From an uncultured Lachnospiraceae bacterium (GTDB lineage Bacteria > Bacillota > Clostridia > Lachnospirales > Lachnospiraceae): a stretch of 5,837 nucleotides of DNA. The translations under genes were made by a program, and so were the position numbers. Positions within the stretch are counted from its first letter, which is position 1. Every line of letters begins with the position of its first letter. The notes beneath the pieces are model-generated. The model was not told the origin of the DNA. It saw nothing but the letters and a program-made list of their open reading frames with translations, and did not search any database. Location of the stretch: assembly GCA_910578405.1 (NCBI GenBank), contig CAJTQO010000073.1:1-5837 (forward strand), written 5' to 3'. Below, piece by piece: positions 1 through 4,919 of this stretch.

Positions 1-31
1 GATTAGGAAATTTACAGGAGAGGGTGGAATA

Positions 32-637
32 ATGCAGGTTAATTCGTCCAATGGTTCATTGCAGAACAGATACTTTTCAGGGACAGGAAGCATAGGAGGT
101 ATCCATCTGCCTGACTTTAATGATAAATATGTTTTCTCAAAAAAGAAAAGCGGCGTCAGTGATGAGGAGTACCGGAGGCAGATCAGGGAACAGGCTTATA
201 AGGATTTTGAAAAAGGGCAGTTCCAAAACAAATCCGAAGGATTTAATAAGCTGATGAAAAGTTACACATCGGAAGTGTCCCCGGACAGAAAAGGAATCAT
301 CACTTCCGGTCTGAAAGCTGTTTCAAAGAACAGGAAGAATGTGCCTAAGCCCATAGACATTGTGGCAACGCTGCTGGAAGGGAAAGTGAAATATCAGAAA
401 CTGCCATCAGGAAACAGCGATTACATAGAGTTTTACGATAAGAATGGTGAGATGGTGGCGACTTATTCCAATAATGGGTGGACGATGTATACCACCAATG
501 CGGAGGCTTCCAGACAGACGGAAATGTGCATGATCTATAATGAGGCATGGGGAAACGCAAAGAGGGGCATTCCGCTGGCGGGTGAAGAAGCGGTGGGTGT
601 GGAAAATCCGCAGAATAGTTTTGACACTAAAGCATAG
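32..637 (+). CDS. Unrecognised 201-residue soluble protein
   Basis: I do not recognise a named family. The start ATG follows a purine-rich AGGAG/GGTGG stretch (16-27), and the frame runs to TAG at 635-637. The N-terminus MQVNSSNGSLQNRYFSGTG has no hydrophobic core, so there is no Sec signal peptide, and no transmembrane segment is visible. Residues 1-4 (MQVN) faintly resemble the MxVN/MxIN opening of the proteins encoded at 3624 and 4920. Residues 40-75 are charged and probably helical. Residues 116-160 look like a small beta-rich unit (EFYDKNGEMVATYSNNGW) followed by a helix with an IYNEAW motif near 168-173. It is the first gene in the window and is followed by repeat copy R1, so it may be the 3' member of a cluster that began upstream. 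Coding status is confident from length, start context and composition; function is unknown. Confidence 0.85.
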   Translation: MQVNSSNGSLQNRYFSGTGSIGGIHLPDFNDKYVFSKKKSGVSDEEYRRQIREQAYKDFEKGQFQNKSEGFNKLMKSYTSEVSPDRKGIITSGLKAVSKNRKNVPKPIDIVATLLEGKVKYQKLPSGNSDYIEFYDKNGEMVATYSNNGWTMYTTNAEASRQTEMCMIYNEAWGNAKRGIPLAGEEAVGVENPQNSFDTKA

Positions 638-640
638 CAG

Positions 641-737
641 AAAATAAATTTTACGGTTTCATATCCCCTATAAGCTACAACCTGACAAGGCAGGGCAGGC
701 ATCCCCGGTTTTCCGGCAGATTGGGAAATTGCGGGGT
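641..737 (+). repeat. Intergenic repeat, copy R1
   Basis: First of four same-orientation copies of an intergenic element. It opens with an A/T stretch containing AAATAAATTT, then a CATATCC block, a TATAAGCTACA block, then CAGGGCAGGCATCCCCGG (691-708, identical in R3 at 1958-1975), and finally a CAGATTGGGAAATTG block. A small hairpin CCGG-TTTT-CCGG lies at 705-716, and similar short stems can be drawn at the same place in R2 and R3. The downstream GGAGCAGGGGCGG section seen in R2 is poorly kept here. The copy ends about 28 nt before the tautomerase start. Borders are approximate because the alignment was done by eye. Confidence 0.75.
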
Positions 738-764
738 TTTAGGACAATAGGAAGGAGAGATAAA

Positions 765-974
765 ATGCCTTATATTTCAGTCGAAAGTGGAGCTTTATCA
801 GATGGTCAAAAGGAGGAACTGATAAAACGGTTGACGGAAGTGTCTTCCGAAATTATGAAAGTGCCGCAAGAATTTTTTGTTACAACAATTAAGGAAGTGC
901 CGGACAAAAATTTTGGCATTGGAGGCAAAACGATTGATAAAGTAAAAGCAGAGTATATACAGACACATAAATGA
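765..974 (+). CDS. 4-oxalocrotonate tautomerase-like small tautomerase (DmpI-like)
   Basis: A 69-residue member of the tautomerase superfamily. These small enzymes form cytoplasmic oligomers and use the N-terminal proline, exposed after Met removal, as a catalytic base for keto-enol tautomerisation. Visible hallmarks are Met-Pro at residues 1-2, the SDGQKEELIKRLTE helix near 12-25, and FGIGGK at 50-55, which matches the conserved FGIGG of 4-oxalocrotonate tautomerase. A TTG-initiated extension from 729 is open, but it would bury the catalytic proline, and AAGGAG at 752-757 sits 7 nt before this ATG, so this start is preferred. Aligned by eye to the classical enzyme, the two substrate-binding arginines (Arg11 and Arg39) appear to be Leu and Val. 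The real substrate is therefore probably not 4-oxalocrotonate; the sequence reads closer to DmpI-type members. It lies between R1 and the PEBP gene and may be cotranscribed with the latter. Confidence 0.9.
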   Translation: MPYISVESGALSDGQKEELIKRLTEVSSEIMKVPQEFFVTTIKEVPDKNFGIGGKTIDKVKAEYIQTHK

Positions 975-1057
975 TTTTCGGGAGGAAAGGGCGGCTTTGT
1001 GTAAATGGATTAAGGATAGCTGGAGGAAAATAGGCGCAGAGGAATATAGGAGGGATA
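975..1057 (+). other. Short gap between tautomerase and PEBP; possible repeat remnant
   Basis: No gene fits here. The stretch GGGAGGAAAGGGCGGCTTTG near 980-999 resembles the 3' end of the intergenic repeat (GGGGAGCAGGGGCGGTTCTG in R2), so it could be a degenerate end fragment. The similarity is short and purine-rich and may be chance. Confidence 0.25.
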
Positions 1058-1525
1058 ATGAATCATACAGTTTTAGAATTTGAATGTGTCGGCATGGATA
1101 ATGGAGGGAAATTTCCAATCGAATATACCGGGCGGGGGCAGGACATATCGCCGGAATTTGTCATTAAAAATTTATCGTCAGATGCAAAGACGCTTGCTAT
1201 TACATTAGAGGATATATCCCACCCGATTAAAAACTTTACGCACTGGCTTATTTGGAATATTCCTGCCACTGACAGGATAAAGGGGGATATTCCGGCAGGC
1301 AGGATTGTTCCAGCGTTAGGGAATGCCTGTCAGGGCATAGGATACGGTATTCATCGGTATGCAGGCCCGAAGCCGCCGAAAGGGAAAAAGCATACTTACC
1401 GCTTTACAGTTTATTCCTTAGACTGTGAAATGAACATAAGCGCCAATTCCATGAAAAGAAATTTTCTGAAGAAGGCAGAAAAGCATATCATTCAAAAAGG
1501 CAGTATTGTTGGTGACTTTGAATAA
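1058..1525 (+). CDS. YbhB/YbcL-type PEBP (Raf kinase inhibitor-like) protein
   Basis: A 155-residue phosphatidylethanolamine-binding-protein fold, close to the usual length of bacterial YbhB/YbcL proteins, whose physiological role is poorly defined. Recognisable family blocks in order are the YTGRGQDISPEF segment (residues 23-34), TLAITLEDISHP (45-56), FTHWLIWNIP (60-69), the GYGIHRYAGPKPPKG block (95-109) and YRFTVYSLD (114-122). The histidine of THW and the GP-PPxG loop that line the ligand pocket are present. The usual DPDAP pocket motif is altered to EDISHP. There is no signal peptide, so it is predicted cytoplasmic. The start has a strong AGGAGGG at 1048-1054, only 3 nt from the ATG. It lies 83 nt after the tautomerase with no full repeat between them, so the two could form one unit bordered by R1 and R2. 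Confidence 0.92.
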   Translation: MNHTVLEFECVGMDNGGKFPIEYTGRGQDISPEFVIKNLSSDAKTLAITLEDISHPIKNFTHWLIWNIPATDRIKGDIPAGRIVPALGNACQGIGYGIHRYAGPKPPKGKKHTYRFTVYSLDCEMNISANSMKRNFLKKAEKHIIQKGSIVGDFE

Positions 1526-1526
1526 G

Positions 1527-1643
1527 AAATAAATTTCAACGGCTTTATATCCATAATATGCTACAGCTTGGCAAGGCAGGGGCAGTCAATCCCGTCATTA
1601 TGGAAGATTGGGGAATTGGGGAGCAGGGGCGGTTCTGATTGAC
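1527..1643 (+). repeat. Intergenic repeat, copy R2
   Basis: Second copy, beginning with AAATAAATTT right after the PEBP stop codon. It contains the blocks TATATCC, ATATGCTACAG, GGCAAGGCAGGGGCAG, AATCCC, GGAAGATTGGGGAAT (1602-1616, identical to R3 at 1982-1996) and a long 3' section GGGGAGCAGGGGCGGTTCTGA. By eye it is about three-quarters identical to R1 across the first 95 nt. A CC...GG mini-hairpin sits at the position of the CCGG hairpin of R1, and the CCC/GGGG blocks can form an outer stem. Confidence 0.78.
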
Positions 1644-1706
1644 AAAGAGGCGTTTTTTCTTTGCTTGGATTGGGAATTTAAAAGGTGAGAATATCAAGGA
1701 GGTTTT
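1644..1706 (+). other. Leader of zinc-ribbon gene with small hairpin
   Basis: The spacer between R2 and the zinc-ribbon gene. It holds an inverted repeat CAAAGA (1643-1648) / TCTTTG (1658-1663) around a T-rich loop, then a near-perfect Shine-Dalgarno AAGGAGG at 1696-1702 positioned 4 nt before the ATG. A TTGACA hexamer at 1639-1644 lacks a believable -10 partner, so no promoter is called. Confidence 0.4.
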
Positions 1707-1916
1707 ATGCGTAAATGTATTCGCTGTGGCAACTCAATGATTGAGGGCTGTGGGATAAAAGTAAAAGGTGGAGCATACGGGATTGTTTTGACAGATAATG
1801 AGAATAAGTGGTGGGGCGGGCGTATAGGTGAACCCAAAGTTGCAATCTGCCCTAATTGCGGTGAAGTTTCTATTTATCTGGAAAATATGGAAAAGTTAAA
1901 AAATAATGAGAAATAA
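1707..1916 (+). CDS. Small zinc-ribbon protein
   Basis: A 69-residue protein with two CxxC pairs: C4-I-R-C7 near the N-terminus and C48-P-N-C51 toward the C-terminus. This is the classic four-cysteine zinc-ribbon layout with about 40 residues between the knuckles. The middle has a glycine-rich stretch (VKGGAYGIV, 19-27) and a WWGGR motif (35-39). The C-terminus is a short charged helix. Proteins of this kind are often annotated as nucleic-acid-binding zinc ribbons, but the specific target cannot be read from sequence. The strong AAGGAGG supports the start. It stands alone between R2 and R3. Its stop codon TAA (1914-1916) lies inside the AAATAAA that opens R3, so the repeat overlaps the end of the gene. 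Confidence 0.85.
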   Translation: MRKCIRCGNSMIEGCGIKVKGGAYGIVLTDNENKWWGGRIGEPKVAICPNCGEVSIYLENMEKLKNNEK

Positions 1917-2024
1917 AACTATTGGTTCCATATCCGCAATAAGCCACAGAGGACTGACAGGGCAGGCATCCCCGGCGTTTCGGAAGATTGGGGAATCGGG
2001 GAGCAGTGCGGCCTAATGAGCCGT
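1911..2024 (+). repeat. Intergenic repeat, copy R3
   Basis: Third copy. It starts with AAATAAA, which includes the zinc-ribbon stop codon, followed by CCATATCC, CAATAAGCCACA (1937-1948, identical in R4 at 4132-4143), CAGGGCAGGCATCCCCGG (1958-1975, identical in R1) and GGAAGATTGGGGAAT (1982-1996, identical in R2). It ends with GGGGAGCAGTGCGGC and a short CGGC/GCCG hairpin (2009-2012 with 2020-2023). This copy links the others because it shares a perfect block with each of them. Confidence 0.8.
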
Positions 2025-2039
2025 AATATTGAAAACAAT

Positions 2040-2044
2040 GGAGG
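2040..2044 (+). promoter_or_regulatory. Ribosome binding site fixing the start at 2055
   Basis: GGAGG lies 10 nt before the ATG at 2055. An in-frame ATG at 2016 has no comparable site, because it falls inside the terminal hairpin of repeat R3. The surrounding AAAACAATGGAGGAA (2032-2046) recurs exactly at 4896-4910 before the gene at 4920, which supports this as the true leader. Confidence 0.75.
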
Positions 2045-2054
2045 AATTTTAGAA

Positions 2055-3599
2055 ATGGGAATAACTAATGTCAATGACCAGACTTCCGCATATGGAGCGG
2101 CTTTCAGGGACAAGCCGATATTTCTCATGTCGGTAAAAGAGACAGAGGCATTTTTTAATGGGAAGATGCGCAGGAACATGGAGCTGCGGGAGGATACCTG
2201 CACGCTCAGCAGCAATCATACATACCGCAGGCAGCATACTGTCTATGAGGTTTCTGACAGGGACAAAGGCAGCGCGTTCCTGGATTTGAACTTCCTGATT
2301 AAGGATGAGACGAGCAGCCTGAAAGGAAACCTCAGTGATGATAAAGATGTGGATTTTTATAATTTTTCCATCCCATTTATGAGTATGCAGAGGAATTACT
2401 TTAGCGTTGAGGCTTATCTGGATATGCCGGAGGGGTGCGATTATGACCTTACCTTGTATGACGAATACGGCAATCAGGTAGGAAAGGCAGAGTGGGACGG
2501 GGAAGGCCGGAAGAAGCTGAACATCCCGAATTGGGATATAGACACCAATAAATACTGTCTCAAGGTGGAAAAGGGAAACGGGGAGGCGGTTTCCCCGGAT
2601 GATTATTACAAGATCGGTTTCCATGTTTCCGAAAATAAGGAGCATGAAAAGACGGATGCCGTCAGGGAAGCATATGGGAATCTCCATAATGCATACAGCC
2701 GGAAGGATGGAAACTGGCGGGAGTATCTTGATAAATATAATGCCGTCTTAAAGGAGACGGAGCAGAATTACAGAAAAGAGCTGGAGCAGCTCCACCAGAA
2801 GCAGTTTGACAGCCTGCCGGAAGAAAAGAAGTATAAGGGCGGGCGCACCGTGGATGAACTGCTGCAGGACATGGCAGATGGGAAGGACTTAAACGATGCG
2901 GAACTGGAGTATGTGAAGATTTTTGCCAACCTGAAAGACATGGAAAAGGCGCAGAATAAAGCGGAGCTGAAAAACAGCTTTTCAGATGATTTCGTTAAGG
3001 ATTTGGAGGGGATGGGCATTTCCCGTGACGACATAGAAGGTATGCGTGTAAGGATTGGGAGCAATGGGGATGTGGCTGTGGACGGGATAGAGGATAGAGC
3101 CGTCCGGGAACAGGTACAGAAACTGATAGATGAAAAATACGGTGACCGGATGTACCAGTATTACATAGGGATTGCGGACAGCGTGGGGAATCTGTCCTCT
3201 AATGCATATCAATATGCTACGGACGTGCAGGAAGTCCGGCGTTACCTGAAAGGGGTTACGGGAGAGGATATTCCATTAGAAAATCTTTATCTGACGCCCG
3301 ACGGGAAGATTGGAGGGCTGCCGGAGAAAGCTGCCAGCCTTATCAATAAGACAAAGGACAATGCCAAGATAGAACGGATGAAGGATGCGCTGGTGGATAT
3401 CATAGGGAATATCAGGATAAGCGGCGGTCTGGGAATTCCCGATTTTACTTCACAGTTCCAGTTTAAGGACGGGGCGTTCTTTGTGATGGACAGCGGTTTT
3501 GCGGTGGATATGGGCGCACTGGATGGCCGTCTGACCCCACAGTCTTCTGGCAATATGTATTCTGATATGTATAAATATCAGTTTAGGAAAGTGTTATAA
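2055..3599 (+). CDS. 514-residue protein with PPC-like beta domain and helical C-terminal part
   Basis: The function is not recognised. The N-terminus MGITNVNDQTSAYGAAF is soluble and loosely like the MxVNGIG openings of neighbours. Residues about 75-192 resemble a bacterial pre-peptidase C-terminal (PPC) domain: LKGNLSDDKDVDFYNFSIP, a central aromatic strand, YDLTLYDEYGNQVGKAEW, and a closing NKYCLKVEKGNG strand. PPC domains are beta-sandwiches usually carried by secreted enzymes as accessory modules; here no protease or other catalytic domain is apparent. Residues about 200-310 are highly charged and helical, with likely coiled-coil stretches (KETEQNYRKELEQLHQKQF at 233-251). The C-terminal third contains a LYLTPDGKIGGLPEKAASLI segment (411-430) and ends in an aromatic tail. 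No Sec signal and no membrane segment are visible. The next gene starts 24 nt downstream, so cotranscription is likely. Confidence 0.88.
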   Translation: MGITNVNDQTSAYGAAFRDKPIFLMSVKETEAFFNGKMRRNMELREDTCTLSSNHTYRRQHTVYEVSDRDKGSAFLDLNFLIKDETSSLKGNLSDDKDVDFYNFSIPFMSMQRNYFSVEAYLDMPEGCDYDLTLYDEYGNQVGKAEWDGEGRKKLNIPNWDIDTNKYCLKVEKGNGEAVSPDDYYKIGFHVSENKEHEKTDAVREAYGNLHNAYSRKDGNWREYLDKYNAVLKETEQNYRKELEQLHQKQFDSLPEEKKYKGGRTVDELLQDMADGKDLNDAELEYVKIFANLKDMEKAQNKAELKNSFSDDFVKDLEGMGISRDDIEGMRVRIGSNGDVAVDGIEDRAVREQVQKLIDEKYGDRMYQYYIGIADSVGNLSSNAYQYATDVQEVRRYLKGVTGEDIPLENLYLTPDGKIGGLPEKAASLINKTKDNAKIERMKDALVDIIGNIRISGGLGIPDFTSQFQFKDGAFFVMDSGFAVDMGALDGRLTPQSSGNMYSDMYKYQFRKVL

Positions 3600-3623
3600 A
3601 CAGCGGTTAGGAGGATTTAAAAA

Positions 3624-4121
3624 ATGAGCATAAACGGAATAGGGACGGCAGCTTATCCGATAGGAAGGTATCTGGCGGGAAAAGCAGAAAAGAGCGCAGA
3701 ATTTGGGACTGCGGGATTTATGGATATAGCGGCGGAAAAGGCAGCGCAGGATAAAGCAGCCGATCAGGATGAAAAAGCCTTTGAGATGGTTGGCCGGGGC
3801 GCCCCGCAGGGTGTAAAGGATGCGTGGATGGATGCGGCGAAAGAAGTAAATGCAAATGGCATGGGAATCCGGGGCAACGGGATGATGAGCCATATATCGC
3901 AGATGATGGTGCAGCGGCTCAACAAACAGCTTAGGGGTGAAACGGAGAATTTTGACATTCTTGGAAATACAGTGGAATCTGCGATCCAGGCAACGAAACA
4001 GGCACTGTACGATTTGGAGCATCCCGTGGTATATACGCCCAGAAGCATAGAGGTTCAGCAGGCGCGCATCAAAGAAGGGGAATTTTACAGGGCATTTTTG
4101 GAGAAGCTGGAACGGTTATAG
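3624..4121 (+). CDS. Unknown 165-residue protein with N-terminal MSINGIG motif
   Basis: I recall similar proteins from Lachnospiraceae but know no function. AGGAGG at 3609-3614 lies 9 nt before the ATG, and the gene starts 24 nt after the previous stop, so it is probably cotranscribed with it. The N-terminal tag MSINGIGTAAYPIGRY is followed by an Ala/Lys-rich, probably disordered linker (20-50). A compact helical body runs from about 52: FEMVGRGAPQGVKDAWMDAA (53-72), then a Met-rich stretch (MSHISQMMVQRL, 88-99), then TVESAIQATKQALYDLEHP (116-134). A final amphipathic helix (EVQQARIKEGEFYRAFLEKL) ends the chain. No signal peptide, cysteine or obvious catalytic motif is seen. The helical, adaptor-like composition would fit a binding or chaperone-type role, but that is a guess. 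Confidence 0.87.
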   Translation: MSINGIGTAAYPIGRYLAGKAEKSAEFGTAGFMDIAAEKAAQDKAADQDEKAFEMVGRGAPQGVKDAWMDAAKEVNANGMGIRGNGMMSHISQMMVQRLNKQLRGETENFDILGNTVESAIQATKQALYDLEHPVVYTPRSIEVQQARIKEGEFYRAFLEKLERL

Positions 4122-4122
4122 A

Positions 4123-4191
4123 TGCTTTTCCCAATAAGCCACAAGGCGAATAAGACAGAGCAGGGGCGGCTCTGAATGCCAGAGGAGCCGC
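4123..4191 (+). repeat. Intergenic repeat, shortened copy R4
   Basis: Fourth copy, missing the central section. It keeps CAATAAGCCACA (4132-4143, identical to R3) and then passes almost directly to AGCAGGGGCGGCTCTGA, corresponding to AGCAGGGGCGGTTCTGA of R2. The GGCATCCCC and GGAAGATTGGGG blocks are absent. It ends in a good hairpin, GCGGCTC (4166-4172) with GAGCCGC (4185-4191), just ahead of the AAGGAGG of the next gene. There is no following T-run, so it is not a terminator on the + strand. Confidence 0.65.
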
Positions 4192-4213
4192 AGTATCGAA
4201 GGAGGATTTTAAA

Positions 4214-4894
4214 ATGGCTGTCAGCGGAGTAGGGCAAAATTATTATCATAACAATATGGAAACAAAGAGGAACACAAAAAATGTAAACAGTGCGGATAAG
4301 TTTGCGCTGGAAAAGACAGGAAGCACGCAGGGATTATCGGAAGCGGAAGAAATGGAACAGTTTAAGAAGGAATTTTACGAAGACCTGTCTAAAGTTACAA
4401 ACCACAGGACGGTGAGCAATGCGGCTGTCAATATTTCGGAGGCGGCATTCAAAGCGATGAAGGAAGACCCGCAATATAGGGAAAAGGTTCTTTCGCTGAT
4501 CCAAAGGGATTGGGGAGATTCCTATGCGCCAAGGAACTGTTCCGTGCTGATAACTGTTGGTGCGACGCTGAATGAGTACAGGGCGGATTCATGGCCAGTA
4601 GGGTATGATTCGGAATTTGATGTGCGGTCACAGAACAGTTTCTATAAAAGGACGAGTGAAAAGAAAGACAAACAGGAGGAGCTTCTGGAAAAATATCTGG
4701 AAAAGCGGGCGCAGGCTAAGAGACAGCAGCAGGAGCTGTTGGATGAAAAGGCTGCAAAAGCGGAGCAGGAAAGGAGCAGACTGGAAAAGGCGTGGGCTGG
4801 CAGCAGGCAGATGGCGGCGGCATCCAGTGCCTATGAATCAAATGTGATGATGGAAACTGCTGTAAGCGACGATTCAATGTTCGGTTCGTTATAG
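4214..4894 (+). CDS. Unknown 226-residue protein with MAVSGVG N-terminus (possibly DUF6033-like)
   Basis: AAGGAGG at 4199-4205 lies 8 nt before the ATG. The N-terminus MAVSGVGQNYYHNNMETKRN follows the same pattern as MNVNGIGAGYPAAGYETRRT of the gene at 4920. A core domain at about 45-145 contains EEFYEDLSK-like helices, HRTVSNAAVNISEAAFKAM (64-82), a YREKVLSLIQRDWG stretch (88-101), SYAPRNCSVLITVGATLNEY (103-122) and YDSEFDVRSQNSFYKR (131-146). From memory this resembles a clostridial domain of unknown function, DUF6033; that needs a profile search to confirm. Residues about 148-195 are a charged Lys/Glu/Gln-rich predicted coiled coil. The tail is Ala/Ser-rich and ends DDSMFGSL. No signal peptide or membrane segment is seen. 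The gene at 4920 begins 25 nt after the stop. Confidence 0.87.
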   Translation: MAVSGVGQNYYHNNMETKRNTKNVNSADKFALEKTGSTQGLSEAEEMEQFKKEFYEDLSKVTNHRTVSNAAVNISEAAFKAMKEDPQYREKVLSLIQRDWGDSYAPRNCSVLITVGATLNEYRADSWPVGYDSEFDVRSQNSFYKRTSEKKDKQEELLEKYLEKRAQAKRQQQELLDEKAAKAEQERSRLEKAWAGSRQMAAASSAYESNVMMETAVSDDSMFGSL

Positions 4895-4903
4895 TAAAAC
4901 AAT

Positions 4904-4908
4904 GGAGG
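4904..4908 (+). promoter_or_regulatory. Ribosome binding site fixing the start at 4920
   Basis: GGAGG lies 11 nt before the ATG at 4920. The alternative in-frame ATG at 4902 overlaps this site and has none of its own. Starting at 4920 restores MNVNGIG as the N-terminus, in line with neighbouring proteins. Confidence 0.8.
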
Positions 4909-4919
4909 AAATTAAGAAA

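Noticed and set aside
729..764. Longer tautomerase starting with TTG at 729
   Set aside because: It would place 12 residues before the catalytic proline, and the ATG at 765 has the good ribosome binding site.
1639..1670. TTGACA hexamer as a -35 promoter element before the zinc-ribbon gene
   Set aside because: No TATAAT-like sequence occurs at 16-18 nt spacing; the hexamer lies at the end of repeat R2, where the matching position in R3 is not conserved.
641..2024. CRISPR array or integron attC sites as an explanation of the repeats
   Set aside because: The repeats are about 100 nt, diverged, and separated by whole genes, unlike CRISPR. I see no integrase gene and no clear attC core-site pattern in the window.
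2016..2054. Upstream ATG start for the 514-residue protein
   Set aside because: It lies within the terminal hairpin of repeat R3, has no Shine-Dalgarno, and hides the N-terminus that fits the neighbouring proteins.
2049..2687. 212-codon open frame on the minus strand
   Set aside because: It is antisense to the well-supported gene at 2055-3599, has no ribosome binding site and an implausible composition.
4605..4847. 80-codon + strand frame rich in Arg, Lys and Trp
   Set aside because: It is a frame-shifted reading of the coiled-coil part of the 4214 gene; the basic composition comes from the underlying Lys/Glu codons.
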